A stretch of 44,426 nt of DNA from Solirubrobacterales bacterium (GCA_019240115.1 JAFAYV010000074.1:1-44426), one strand, 5' to 3'. Counted from the first letter of the stretch, positions 31,511 through 42,023 are shown. Translations and numbers: made by a program. Notes: a model not told the origin generated them from the sequence alone.

Positions 31511-32317
31511 ATGACTGCTACCGCCTCCCGCCCCTCGCGACCGGGCCGGCGCGCCGACGCCGCGCCGGCGCGCATCGACACCGACGAGCTCTTCCATCGG
31601 TGGCAGCGCCATCGCGATCAGGCGGCGCGCGACGAGCTCGTCCAACGCTTCCTGCCGCTGGCGCGCAAGCTCGCCCGGCGCTACACCGGTGCCCGGGAGC
31701 CGTTCGACGATCTGATGCAGGTCGCGAGCCTCGGACTGATCAAGGCCGTGGATCGCTACGACACCGGGCGCGGTACCGCGTTCTCCTCCTTCGCCGTGCC
31801 GACCATCCTCGGCGAGCTCAAACGCTATTTTCGCGACCTCGGCTGGGCCGTCCACGTCCCCCGGGGGGCTCAGGAGCTCGCGGTCCGCGTCGAGGAGGCC
31901 CAGCATCGGCTCAGCGCCCGCGGCGGACGGCCGCCGAGCATCCAGCAGCTCGCCCAATATCTCGAGCTCGACGTCGCCGATGTGCTCGACGCGCTCGAGA
32001 CCGCGCGCGCCCATCACGCCTCGTCGCTGGACGCGCCGAACGATGACGGCGAGGGTGACAGCGGCAGCGTCGTCGACAGCTTCGGCCACGAGGACCCCGA
32101 CCTCCGCCTCGCCGACGACCGGGTCACCGTGTCGGCGGCGGCGCGCCATCTGTCGAGACGGGAGCGCAGCGTGCTGAAGCTGCGCTTCGTCGACGACCGC
32201 ACCCAGACCCAGATCGCCAAGCAGATCGGCGTCTCGCAGATGCAGGTCTCCCGGATCCTGCGCCGCGCGATCGTCCGGCTGAGCGAGCTGACCGTCGACG
32301 GCGCGACGGAGGGCTGA
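31511..32317 (+). CDS. SigB/SigF-family RNA polymerase sigma factor
   Basis: A 268-residue group 3 sigma factor. Region 2 reads [39 protein letters not shown], then [19 protein letters not shown] (shown in parts); region 3 contains [22 protein letters not shown]; region 4 has [14 protein letters not shown] and [20 protein letters not shown], the -35 helix-turn-helix. It should direct a general-stress or developmental regulon and be held by an RsbW-type anti-sigma factor, probably the product of the next gene. ATG 31511 is preferred over ATG 31493 because the -10 of a SigB-type promoter overlaps the latter. It is paralogous to the factor at 35896-36675. Confidence 0.92.
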   Translation: MTATASRPSRPGRRADAAPARIDTDELFHRWQRHRDQAARDELVQRFLPLARKLARRYTGAREPFDDLMQVASLGLIKAVDRYDTGRGTAFSSFAVPTILGELKRYFRDLGWAVHVPRGAQELAVRVEEAQHRLSARGGRPPSIQQLAQYLELDVADVLDALETARAHHASSLDAPNDDGEGDSGSVVDSFGHEDPDLRLADDRVTVSAAARHLSRRERSVLKLRFVDDRTQTQIAKQIGVSQMQVSRILRRAIVRLSELTVDGATEG

Positions 32318-32366
32318 TCGCAGCGGCCGTCGGTCGGGCCGGCCCGCGCGGACGAGAGGAGGCGCA

Positions 32367-33215
32367 CTGAACGCTCCGGTCATAGAGCAAGCCGCCACGG
32401 TCGGGCTGCATCTGGAGAGCAGGCCGCAGACCCTGACGATCGTGCGCGGCATGCTCGGCGGCCTCGCCGAGGTCCTGTCGATCGATCCCGAGCTGCTCGA
32501 CGATCTCAAGACCTCGATCAGCGAGGCCTGCAACAACGTCGTGCTCCACGCCTACGAGGGCGCTCCGGGACCGATGCGGATCCGGATCGTCGCCGGCGCG
32601 CAGCGGCTGTCGGTCGCCGTCAGCGACGACGGCGTGGGCCTGCCCCACCCGCCTCCGGAGCCCGACGAGACGACCGGGATCGGCGTCCCGATCATGCGGG
32701 CGCTCGCCGACGAGGTGCGCTTCGGGGCCGGGCCCGACGGCGGCACCGAGGTGCAGATGGACTTCAGCTGCGAGCGCGACGGGCGGCGGCTGTACGTCGT
32801 CCCCGAGGCCCCGGCGCCCGACGAGCTGACCGGACCGCTCGAGCCCGAGGAGGTCCTCGTCACCCTCTCGCCGGTGTCGCTGCTGATGCCGGTGCTCGGC
32901 CGCCTCGCCCGCACGCTGGCCGCGACCGCGCACTTCTCGCTCGACCGCTTCTCCGACGTCTACCTGATCACCGACACGATCGCCGCGCACGCCGTGGCCG
33001 CCGCCGCGGGACCGCGCATCGCGGTGCGGCTCACCGCCGCCGACCGGCGCCTGGTGCTCCACGTCGGCCCGTTCGTGACCGGCTCCAGCGAGCCCCTGCG
33101 CGCCTTGCGCAACGCACCGCCCGCTCCGCTGGCGCGGCTCACCGACGAGGTGTCGGTGGAGCCCGACGGCGTCGGCGAGCTCGTACGCGTCGTCATGGTC
33201 GACCACCGTCGCTGA
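32367..33215 (+). CDS. RsbW-like anti-sigma factor with two ATPase-type halves; CTG start
   Basis: A predicted 282-residue protein. The first half is a GHKL ATPase of the RsbW/SpoIIAB type: [21 protein letters not shown]-box [16 protein letters not shown] (Glu53, Asn56, Asn57), G1 box SDDGVGLP and G2 box [11 protein letters not shown]. The second half (from about residue 160, [18 protein letters not shown] to ELVRVVMVD) resembles a second, degenerate ATPase domain without N or G boxes. No ATG, GTG or TTG precedes the conserved N-terminus. CTG at 32367 sits 4 nt after AGGAGG and is the best start; GTG 32430 would delete the first strand. It should bind and inactivate the sigma factor encoded just upstream. 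Confidence 0.82.
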   Translation: MNAPVIEQAATVGLHLESRPQTLTIVRGMLGGLAEVLSIDPELLDDLKTSISEACNNVVLHAYEGAPGPMRIRIVAGAQRLSVAVSDDGVGLPHPPPEPDETTGIGVPIMRALADEVRFGAGPDGGTEVQMDFSCERDGRRLYVVPEAPAPDELTGPLEPEEVLVTLSPVSLLMPVLGRLARTLAATAHFSLDRFSDVYLITDTIAAHAVAAAAGPRIAVRLTAADRRLVLHVGPFVTGSSEPLRALRNAPPAPLARLTDEVSVEPDGVGELVRVVMVDHRR

Positions 33216-33273
33216 GCTCCGCGGGCGCCAGCGCCAGGGCACCGGCGGGCGCTCGGGGGTGGAGGGTCGACCC

Positions 33274-33618
33274 CTACTGCCCGTCGAGCAGCTCTTCCGG
33301 GCGGGCGGCGAGGGGAATCCGCTCGGCGACCCCGGTCAGGTCGAGCAGTCGCTGCACCTGCGGCGAGCCGCGGACGAGCACGAGCCGACAGCCCTCGCCG
33401 GCGAAGCGCTGGTGGGCGCGGACGATGATGCTCAGGCCGGTCGAGTCCATGAACTCGAGCTCGCGCAGGTCGACGACGACGAGCTCGGTGCTCGTGGGAG
33501 AGATCCCGCCGAGCTGCGCTTCCAGCTCGGGTCCGGTGGCGAGATCGAGCTCGCCGGCGACCGCGATCACCGCCGCCTGACCCTGCCGTCGCACCCGCAC
33601 GTGAAAGGGACTCTGCAC
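33274..33618 (-). CDS. STAS-domain anti-sigma factor antagonist (RsbV/SpoIIAA-like)
   Basis: A 114-residue single STAS domain: AAVIAVAGELDLATGPELEAQ, VVVDLRELEFMDSTGLSIIV and CRLVLVRGSPQVQRLLDLTGV. Ser59 in the MDSTG motif is the residue that RsbW-type kinases phosphorylate. Unphosphorylated, it would sequester the anti-sigma factor and free the sigma factor. The likely partners are the RsbW-like protein (convergent, 58 nt away) and the MEDS-ATPase protein (divergent). The start is GTG 33618; TAGGCT lies 10 nt upstream, so the leader is very short. Confidence 0.92.
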   Translation of the reverse strand: MQSPFHVRVRRQGQAAVIAVAGELDLATGPELEAQLGGISPTSTELVVVDLRELEFMDSTGLSIIVRAHQRFAGEGCRLVLVRGSPQVQRLLDLTGVAERIPLAARPEELLDGQ

Positions 33619-33668
33619 GCTGGGCTCGAGCCTACTTCAAACGGTCCTGATCGCAGGTCTCAAGCAGG

Positions 33669-33701
33669 CGTGTTTGACGTGGCGCCAAACGCGGAAAACG
33701 T
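33669..33701. promoter_or_regulatory. Promoter and inverted repeat before the MEDS gene
   Basis: CGTGTTTG (33669-33676) and CAAACGCG (33686-33693) form a near-perfect inverted repeat overlapping a plus-strand promoter TTTGAC (33673-33678)-17 nt-AAACGT (33696-33701), 10 nt before ATG 33712. It could bind a regulator. Confidence 0.45.
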
Positions 33702-33711
33702 CACACCGGGC

Positions 33712-34638
33712 ATGTGCAGCGAAGCCACCGATGTCACCGGTCGCCACGAGGCGCTGTTGTACCGAGATCTGGACGAGTTGCGCGACGCCGTGCGCGCGTT
33801 CGTCGGCGCCCGCTCGCGAGCGGGCGAGCCGACGCTCGCCGTCGTGTCGCGGAACACCCGCCGCCGGCTCGGGGGCGCGCTCGAGGAGCAGGCCGCCGTG
33901 CACGAGCTCGAGCGCATCGCTCCGAACCCCGCCCGCCTGCTCCCGTTCCTCCAGGACTGGCTGTCCGAGCACGACGGGCACGGGCGAATCGTCGCCGAGC
34001 CCGTCTGGGCCGGACAGGGTCGCGCCGAGACGGCCGAGGCGCTGCGCCACGAGGCGATGCTCAACGTCGTGCTCGGTGCCGGCGCCGCGATGCTGTGCGC
34101 CTACGACGCCGCGGGCCTGGACGACGACGCGCTCGCCGGCGCCGAGGTCACCCATCCCCACGTGCGCGACGTGTCGGGCTCGCACCCGAGCCCGCGGTTC
34201 GAGGATCCGCTCGTCGCGTCGGGCGGCAGGCACTGGCCGATGCGCGAGCCCGCCGATCCGGATTCGGTGTCGGTGCTGCACTTCGACGGCGATCTCGGCA
34301 CGCTGCGCCGCGCGGTCGTCGACCACCCGTCGGTGCGCGCGTTGAGCCGTATTCGCCGCGACGAGCTGGTGCTCGCCTTCAACGAGGCCGCGACCAATGC
34401 GGTGCGCCACGGCGACGGGCTCGCGCGGGCTCGGCTGTGGCAGGACGGCGACCGGGTCGTCTCCGAGATCAGCTCTCCGGCGCCGCTCGCCGACCCGCTC
34501 GCGGGCGGCCGCCGGCCCGATCCCGAGGCGACCTCGGGCCGCGGGCTGTGGCTGATCAACGAGCTCTGCGACCTCGTCGAGATGCGCGCCGCCGGCGCGG
34601 GCGTGACATTGCGGATGCACGTGCGCGTCGCGGGGTAG
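33712..34638 (+). CDS. MEDS-domain protein with RsbW-like ATPase domain
   Basis: A 308-residue soluble sensor-regulator. Residues ~10-175 form a MEDS (DcmR-like sensory) domain: RHEALLYRDLDELRDAVRAF, NPARLLPFLQDW, IVAEPVWAGQGRAETAEALR and MLCAYDAAGL. Residues ~205-305 are a GHKL ATPase: N-box LAFNEAATNAVRHG and G2 box TSGRGLWLINELCD; the G1 box is altered (SEISSPAPL in place of D-x-G-x-G). It probably senses a signal and acts as a serine kinase or anti-sigma factor toward STAS proteins. It is divergent from the STAS gene, completing a partner-switching module with the sigma factors. ATG 33712 lies 10 nt after a -10. Confidence 0.85.
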   Translation: MCSEATDVTGRHEALLYRDLDELRDAVRAFVGARSRAGEPTLAVVSRNTRRRLGGALEEQAAVHELERIAPNPARLLPFLQDWLSEHDGHGRIVAEPVWAGQGRAETAEALRHEAMLNVVLGAGAAMLCAYDAAGLDDDALAGAEVTHPHVRDVSGSHPSPRFEDPLVASGGRHWPMREPADPDSVSVLHFDGDLGTLRRAVVDHPSVRALSRIRRDELVLAFNEAATNAVRHGDGLARARLWQDGDRVVSEISSPAPLADPLAGGRRPDPEATSGRGLWLINELCDLVEMRAAGAGVTLRMHVRVAG

Positions 34639-34648
34639 TCCTGGCTCC

Positions 34649-35518
34649 ATGACCGATCTCGTCTTCCTCGGCACCGGCACGATGGGCCTGCCCATGGCTC
34701 GCAACCTGCTGGAGGCCGGCTTCAACGTCCATGCCTACAACCGGACTCCCGATCGCGCCCGTCCGCTGCAGGACGACGGCGCCCAGCTGTACGCCGACGC
34801 CGCCGCGGCCGCCGACGGCTGCCCGCTGATGGTGACGATGCTCAGCGACGGCGACAGCGTGCTCGAGGTCGCCACCGCGGCGCTCGCCGCGTCCACCCCG
34901 CCCGACGTGTGGATCCAGATGAGCACGATCGGGGTGCAGGACACCGAGCGGTGCGCCGAGCTCGCCGACGACCGCGAGGTGACCCTCGTCGACGCCCCCG
35001 TGCTCGGCACGCGCGACCCCGCGCAGGAGGGCAAGCTCGTCATCCTCGCCTCGGGCCCCGAGTCCGCCCGCCCCGCCGTCGACCCCGTCTTCGAAGCGGT
35101 CGGCGCCCGCACCGAGTGGCTCGGCGAAGCCGGCGCCGCCACCGCGGCCAAGGTCGTCATCAACGGCTGGGTCGTCGGCGTCGTCGGCGTCCTCGCCGAG
35201 GTCATCACCCTCGCCGAGGGTCTGGGCGTCGATCCTCAGGTCTTCTTCGACGCCGTCCGCGGCGGCCCTCTCGACCTCCCCTACGCCCAGCTCAAGGGCG
35301 GCGCGATGATCAAGCACGCCTTCGACGACGTCTCCTTCCGCCTCGCCCTCGCCCGCAAGGACACCGAGCTCCTGCTCACCGCCGCGGGTCAGGCCGGCCT
35401 CGAGCTCCCGATCATGGAAGGCGCTCTGACGCGTCTGCGCGCCGCGCAGGACGCCGGGCACGGCGACGAGGACATGGCCGCGACCTACTGGGCAAGCGCC
35501 CCCGACGGGGCTGGCTAA
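34649..35518 (+). CDS. NAD(P)-dependent beta-hydroxyacid dehydrogenase (3-hydroxyisobutyrate dehydrogenase family)
   Basis: A 289-residue dehydrogenase. The N-terminal Rossmann motif VFLGTGTMGLPMARNLLEAG leads to YNRTPDRARPL, where Arg suggests NADP(H) preference. The middle part VTLVDAPVLGTRDPAQEGKL is the substrate loop (usually D-A-P-V-S-G-G). GEAGAATAAKVVINGWV contains the catalytic Lys (usual K-x-x-x-N). The C-terminal helical domain has FRLALARKDTELLL. It belongs to the 3-hydroxyisobutyrate/glyoxylate-succinic-semialdehyde reductase group; substrate not assigned. It starts 10 nt after the MEDS gene stop without a clear ribosome-binding site, so it may be read from the same transcript. 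Confidence 0.88.
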   Translation: MTDLVFLGTGTMGLPMARNLLEAGFNVHAYNRTPDRARPLQDDGAQLYADAAAAADGCPLMVTMLSDGDSVLEVATAALAASTPPDVWIQMSTIGVQDTERCAELADDREVTLVDAPVLGTRDPAQEGKLVILASGPESARPAVDPVFEAVGARTEWLGEAGAATAAKVVINGWVVGVVGVLAEVITLAEGLGVDPQVFFDAVRGGPLDLPYAQLKGGAMIKHAFDDVSFRLALARKDTELLLTAAGQAGLELPIMEGALTRLRAAQDAGHGDEDMAATYWASAPDGAG

Positions 35519-35554
35519 CGTCTCTCCCGCGATCCCACGACCCCGAGGTGAGCG

Positions 35555-35878
35555 ATGCCTGAGTCCGACCCGTCCGACTTCGAGCTCGAGCAGGAGCAGG
35601 AAGCCGCCGCCGAAGCCGCCGCGATCGGCGGCCACGTCAGCGACGAGCCCGATTTCCTCGACGATCCCGAGGCAGATCCCGCCCAGCGTCCCCTGATCGA
35701 GGCCGGCGAGGGCGAGGCCGAGGGCTTCGAGCTCGCCGAGCAGGAGCTGATCGAGCACGCCAGCCACGGCGACGAGCACGCCGCCGGACGCATCCTCGAG
35801 GACGCCCCCGACCTCGAGGAGGACCCGCGGGTCGCGATCGACGGCGAGCCCGACGAGGCGAGCCCCGAAGACGAGTGA
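35555..35878 (+). CDS. Small acidic conserved hypothetical protein
   Basis: A 107-residue, very acidic soluble protein (many Asp and Glu, few basic residues), probably intrinsically disordered outside a short helical stretch EAEGFELAEQELIEHASHGD. That central segment with its two His residues is reminiscent of a small family found beside stress genes in actinomycetes; I know of no function. ATG 35555 has GAGGTGAG upstream. It follows the dehydrogenase gene by 36 nt and is convergent with the second sigma factor, a hairpin separating them. A general-stress regulon member is possible from context only. Confidence 0.65.
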   Translation: MPESDPSDFELEQEQEAAAEAAAIGGHVSDEPDFLDDPEADPAQRPLIEAGEGEAEGFELAEQELIEHASHGDEHAAGRILEDAPDLEEDPRVAIDGEPDEASPEDE

Positions 35879-35893
35879 GCCGGCGGCGCCGGC
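35879..35893. terminator. Hairpin between convergent acidic-protein and sigma genes
   Basis: GCCGGC-GGC-GCCGGC: a 6-bp all-G/C stem with a 3-nt loop, filling the 17-nt gap between the two stop codons. Confidence 0.45.
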
Positions 35894-35895
35894 GG

Positions 35896-36675
35896 TCAGC
35901 GCTCGGAGGGCGAGGAGCGGTGCGGGCGCTCGTGGACGAGCTCCTGCAGCCGCCGCACCGACTTGCGCAGCAGGCGGGAGACCTGCATCTGTGAGACGCC
36001 GACGTGATCGGCGATCTCGGCCTGGGTGAGATCCTCGCCGAAGCGCAACCAGAGGATCTTCCGCTCGCGCTCGGGGAGCGCCTGCGCGGCGGCGAAGACC
36101 GTCGTCTGCTCGTCGACCCGCTCGAGGCGGTCGTCCTCGCCGCCGAGGGTGTCGAGGTGCGCGGCGGCGTCGCCGTCGCTGGAGCGGGGCGCGTCGAGCG
36201 AGACCGTGTCGTAGGCCTCGCCGGTCTGCAGGCCGTCGAGCACCTCCTCCTCGCTGCACTCGAGGTACTCGGCGAGCTCGGCCACGGTCGGCGAGCGGCC
36301 CTGGCGCGAGCTGATCTCGCGGCGCGCCTCGGCGATGCGCCGGGCCCGCTCCTGAGCGGAGCGATCGACGTGCAGGGCCCAGCTGGCGTCGCGGAAGTAG
36401 CGCTTGAGCTCACCGACGATGGTCGGCACCGCGAACGAGCTGAACGCGAAGCCCCGTTTCGGGTCGTAGCGCTCGACCGCCTTGACCAGGCCGAGGCTCG
36501 CGACCTGGACGAGGTCGTCGTAGGGCTCGTTGGCGCCCGCGTACCGGCGAGCGAGCTTGCGCGCCAGGGGCAGGAACCTCTCGATCAGCGTGTCTCGAGC
36601 GCCGACGTCGCGGTACTCGTCCCACCTGAGAAACAGTGCATCGGAATCGACGGTCGCAAGCAGGCTTGCCGGCAA
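35896..36675 (-). CDS. SigB/SigF-family RNA polymerase sigma factor (second paralogue)
   Basis: A 259-residue group 3 sigma factor, clearly paralogous to the one at 31511-32317. Region 2 shares [32 protein letters not shown] and [20 protein letters not shown] almost word for word; region 3 has SPTVAELAEYLECSEEEVLD; region 4 has LPERERKILWLRFGEDLTQ and [18 protein letters not shown]. It probably reads a similar -35/-10 class. The start is TTG 36675, with GGAGG 6 nt upstream, aligning with the paralogue's D-x-D-x-L-F start. No anti-sigma gene is directly adjacent, so it may share the partner-switching proteins at 32367-34638. Confidence 0.92.
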   Translation of the reverse strand: MPASLLATVDSDALFLRWDEYRDVGARDTLIERFLPLARKLARRYAGANEPYDDLVQVASLGLVKAVERYDPKRGFAFSSFAVPTIVGELKRYFRDASWALHVDRSAQERARRIAEARREISSRQGRSPTVAELAEYLECSEEEVLDGLQTGEAYDTVSLDAPRSSDGDAAAHLDTLGGEDDRLERVDEQTTVFAAAQALPERERKILWLRFGEDLTQAEIADHVGVSQMQVSRLLRKSVRRLQELVHERPHRSSPSER

Positions 36676-36768
36676 CGCGCACCTCCGTGAGTCGCAGACC
36701 CGGAGGGTTCTAGCACAGCCCGTCGCGGGAACACGGAGCCTGGCGCAATACGGTCCGTTTTAGGTCCG

Positions 36769-39244
<2,476 letters not shown>

Positions 39245-39256
39245 TGACCTACGGAC

Positions 39257-39282
39257 GGGGGCCTGGCTATAGCTAGCTCCCC
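39257..39282. terminator. Hairpin between purA and the acyltransferase gene
   Basis: GGGGGCCTGGCTA faces TAGCTAGCTCCCC: 13-nt arms with 10 pairs, centred on TA|TA, spanning the 28-nt convergent gap and overlapping the acyltransferase stop. Confidence 0.5.
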
Positions 39283-40037
39283 GGCTCGAGCAGGTCCGGG
39301 TCGCCGACCCGGCGCACGACGCGCGCGGGGACCCCCATCACGACGTCGCGGGGCGCCACGTCGCGGGTGACGACCGCGCCGGCGGCAACGAACGCCTCCT
39401 CGCCGATCTCGACGCCCGGGGTCAGCGTCACCCCGCCGCCGACCCGGCAGGCGCGGCGGAGCACGGGCCCGCGCAGCGGCTCGCCGGCGGGACGCCGTCC
39501 CATGGCGTCGTCGTTGGTCGTCATCACGCCGGGGCCGAGGAACACGTCGTCCTCGACGACGGCTCCGCCGGTGACGTAGACGAGCGTCTGGATCGAGACG
39601 CGCGCTCCGACTCGAGCGTCGAAGTCGACCGTCGAGCCGCGGCCCACGACGGTCCGCTCGCCGACACTGGCCCGCTCTCGCACGTGCGCCTGGTCGCCGA
39701 CGATGACCCGGGCAGCGAGGCGAGCGCCGGCGTAGACGACGGCGCCGCAGCAGATCGTCGCGCCGTCGGCGATCTCGAGCGCCCCGACGGCGCCCACGGC
39801 GCTCGATCCCGGTCGCAGCCGGGGGCGTTTGCCGAGCACGGCGTGGTCCTCGACGAGGCAGTCGGCGCCGAGCGTGACCCCCGGATGCACGATCGCGCCG
39901 GCGCCGATCGCGGTGCCGTCTCCGATTCTCACGTCGGCGTGGACGACCGCGCCGGGACCGAGCGTCACCCCGGCGCCGAGCGAGGCCTCCGCAGAGACGA
40001 ACGCGCCGTCGGCGCGCGGGACGGCCGGCTCAGCCAT
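39273..40037 (-). CDS. Hexapeptide-repeat (LbetaH) acyltransferase
   Basis: A 254-residue left-handed beta-helix protein built of hexapeptide repeats (I/V/L-G-x4): SLGAGVTLGPGAVVHADVRI, then many turns to VGGGVTLTPGVEIGEEAFVA and ending VAPRDVVMGVPARVVRRVG, the usual cap of WbbJ/WbpD-type sugar N- or O-acetyltransferases. Trimer formation and acetyl-CoA use are expected. It starts 6 nt after the UDP-GlcNAc 2-epimerase stop, so a role in nucleotide-sugar modification for a surface glycan is likely. Its residues do not identify the acceptor. Confidence 0.87.
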   Translation of the reverse strand: MAEPAVPRADGAFVSAEASLGAGVTLGPGAVVHADVRIGDGTAIGAGAIVHPGVTLGADCLVEDHAVLGKRPRLRPGSSAVGAVGALEIADGATICCGAVVYAGARLAARVIVGDQAHVRERASVGERTVVGRGSTVDFDARVGARVSIQTLVYVTGGAVVEDDVFLGPGVMTTNDDAMGRRPAGEPLRGPVLRRACRVGGGVTLTPGVEIGEEAFVAAGAVVTRDVAPRDVVMGVPARVVRRVGDPDLLEPGS

Positions 40038-40043
40038 TCGCGA

Positions 40044-41114
40044 TCATCGGGGCAGCAGTCCCAGCGCGTCGACGACGCGTCCCGCGGCGTGGCCGTCGCC
40101 GTAGAGCGGCGGCCGGCTCGCCGGCGGCGTCGCTCGGAGCGCCGCCAACGTGGCCTCGACGTCGAGGTCGACGAGCGTGTTCCAGCCCTGCGCCACCGTC
40201 TCGGTCCATTCCGTGCGGTCGCGCAACGTGACGCACGGGACGCCGGCGAGGTAGGCCTCCTTCTGCAGGCCGCCCGAGTCGGTCAGCGCCGCGCGGGCCT
40301 GGCAGAGCAGCGCGGTCAGCTCGAAGTAGCCGAGCGGCTCGGTCAGGGTGACGCGCGGGGCGCGACGCAGTTCTTCGGTCAGCTCGAACTCGTGCAGCCG
40401 GGCTCGGGTCCGGGGATGCAGCGGAAGCACGACCGGCATCGGCACCTGCGCGAGGAGGTGGACGAGGCGATGCAGGCGGGCACGGTCGTCGACGTTGCCG
40501 GCCCGGTGCGCGGTCGCCAGCACGTACTCGCCCGGCTCGAGTCCCCGGGCGCGCACGAGATCGTCGCGCTTGCGCGCATGCGGCTGGGTGCTCAGCGCGA
40601 CGTCGACCATGACGTCGCCGACGAGCTCCGCGTGACCCGGGACCGACTCGTCGCGCAGGTTCGTCATCGCGGTTTCGCTCGAGCACAGAAGGAGCGAGCT
40701 CGCGTGGTCGACGAGGACGCGGTTGAGCTCCTCGGGCATCGCGCGGTCAAACGAGCGCATGCCCGCCTCGACGTGCGCCACCGGCACGTGCGCCTGGGCG
40801 CCGGCGAGGGCGCCGGCGAGCGTCGAGTTCGTGTCGCCGTAGACGAGCACGATGTCGGGGGTGAGGTCGGCGATGAGCGGCGCGAGCGCCTCGAGCATCC
40901 TGCCGGTCTGCGAGCTCGCGCTGCCTCCCCCGATCCCGAGCTCGCGATCGGGATCGGGGAGCTCGAGCTCGGAGAAGAAGATCGCCGACAGCCGGTCGTC
41001 GTAGTGCTGGCCGGTGTGGACGAGCGTCTCGGAGTGCTCGCCGCGCAGCGGCCGCGACACCGCCGCCGCCTTGATGAACTGCGGGCGGTTCCCGATGACG
41101 GTGAGGACGTTCAG
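40044..41114 (-). CDS. wecB: UDP-N-acetylglucosamine 2-epimerase (non-hydrolysing); CTG start
   Basis: A 356-residue enzyme interconverting UDP-GlcNAc and UDP-ManNAc for surface glycans. Landmarks: NVLTVIGNRPQFIKAA, VHTGQHYDD, VLVYGDTNSTLAGALAG, VAHVEAGMRSFD, PEELNRVLVDHAS, TAHRAGNVDD and LTDSGGLQKEA, all conserved in WecB/MnaA. The frame has no ATG, GTG or TTG near the conserved first strand. CTG at 41114 aligns exactly with the usual initiator Met, overlaps the upstream aminotransferase stop as CTGA, and has GGAG 8 nt upstream. It is the middle gene of an aminotransferase-epimerase-acyltransferase operon. Confidence 0.93.
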   Translation of the reverse strand: MNVLTVIGNRPQFIKAAAVSRPLRGEHSETLVHTGQHYDDRLSAIFFSELELPDPDRELGIGGGSASSQTGRMLEALAPLIADLTPDIVLVYGDTNSTLAGALAGAQAHVPVAHVEAGMRSFDRAMPEELNRVLVDHASSLLLCSSETAMTNLRDESVPGHAELVGDVMVDVALSTQPHARKRDDLVRARGLEPGEYVLATAHRAGNVDDRARLHRLVHLLAQVPMPVVLPLHPRTRARLHEFELTEELRRAPRVTLTEPLGYFELTALLCQARAALTDSGGLQKEAYLAGVPCVTLRDRTEWTETVAQGWNTLVDLDVEATLAALRATPPASRPPLYGDGHAAGRVVDALGLLPR

Positions 41115-41911
41115 GAATCCAGCTCCGAGCGGATTCGCTGCGCGGCGGCGGCCGCCGCCCGCTCGGTCACCGGCCCGGGCGCGGCGTACGGGTGCTCGTC
41201 GACGGCGCTCACCGGCTGCACCTCGCGCACCGTCGAGGCGAGGAACACCTCCTCGGCGGCGGTCAGGTCCTGCAGCGTGCACGGGCGCTCCATCGCGCCG
41301 GTGAGCTCGATGATCATCGCGCGGGTGATCGAGGCCAGGATGTGATCCTCCAGCGACGGCGTGAACAGCTCGCCGTCGCGGACCCAGAACACCGAGTTCG
41401 TCTGGCCCTCCAGGACCCGGCCGTGCGGCGTGACGAGCAGGGCCTCGTCGAACCCCTGCTCCTGCGCGAGCCGCCGGGCGAGCATGTTCGACGCGTAGGA
41501 GAGCGACTTGATCCCGTCCAGGATGCGGGTGGGGGCGTAGGTGATCGTCTTGCACCGCGCTTGATCGCAGACCGGCGGCAGCGGCTCGGTGAGCAGGATC
41601 CGCCGGCCGCCGCGGGTGATCATGATCCGCAGGCACTCGTGATCCTGACCGGGGCCGGCCCGCGCGAGCAGCCGGTTGGCGTCAGCGCGCACGGCCTCCA
41701 GATCGATCGCCAAGCGCAGGTTGCGCCCGCTGCGTTGCAGCCGCGCCAGGTGCTCGTCCATCGCGAAGGCAAGCCCGTCGTAGACGCGGATGACCTCGAA
41801 GGCGCCGTCGCCGCGGACCAGGCCGTCGTCGGTGACCGAGATCGTCGCCGCCGACGCCGGCATGATCTCGCCGTCGAGCGAGGCGAGCGAGGTGGCGCCG
41901 GAGAGGCTCAT
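41111..41911 (-). CDS. Class IV PLP aminotransferase (BCAT/aminodeoxychorismate lyase family)
   Basis: A 266-residue fold-type IV PLP enzyme. It begins with DGEIMPASAATISVTDDGLVRG (shown only to mark the strand), then GAFEVIRVYDG and EHLARLQRS. The PLP Lys135 is in GIKSLSYASNMLARR. ARRLAQEQGFDEALLV, GRVLEGQTNSVFWV and VFLASTVREVQPV are the conserved cofactor and substrate segments. It could be a branched-chain or D-amino-acid transaminase or PabC (4-amino-4-deoxychorismate lyase); the motifs do not decide. It heads the operon with wecB (CTGA overlap). A TAGGCT -10 lies 9 nt before ATG 41911. Confidence 0.88.
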   Translation of the reverse strand: MSLSGATSLASLDGEIMPASAATISVTDDGLVRGDGAFEVIRVYDGLAFAMDEHLARLQRSGRNLRLAIDLEAVRADANRLLARAGPGQDHECLRIMITRGGRRILLTEPLPPVCDQARCKTITYAPTRILDGIKSLSYASNMLARRLAQEQGFDEALLVTPHGRVLEGQTNSVFWVRDGELFTPSLEDHILASITRAMIIELTGAMERPCTLQDLTAAEEVFLASTVREVQPVSAVDEHPYAAPGPVTERAAAAAAQRIRSELDS

Positions 41912-41936
41912 CGGGGACGGAGCCTAGCCGCCCGGC

Positions 41937-42023
41937 GCGGCGTGGGCGCTCAGGTCCCGCTGGTCGCGTCGCCCAGACCGCGGCGTGGGCGCTCAGGCCC
42001 CGTCGGTCCGGGTCGCCCAGACC
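41937..42023. repeat. 43/44-bp imperfect tandem duplication of the pepT 3' end
   Basis: Copies at 41937-41979 and 41980-42023 both begin GCGGCGTGGGCGCTCAGG and end TCGCCCAGACC, differing in the middle. The right copy holds the pepT stop (41993-41995) and the last ten or so codons; the left copy repeats them outside the gene. Confidence 0.85.
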
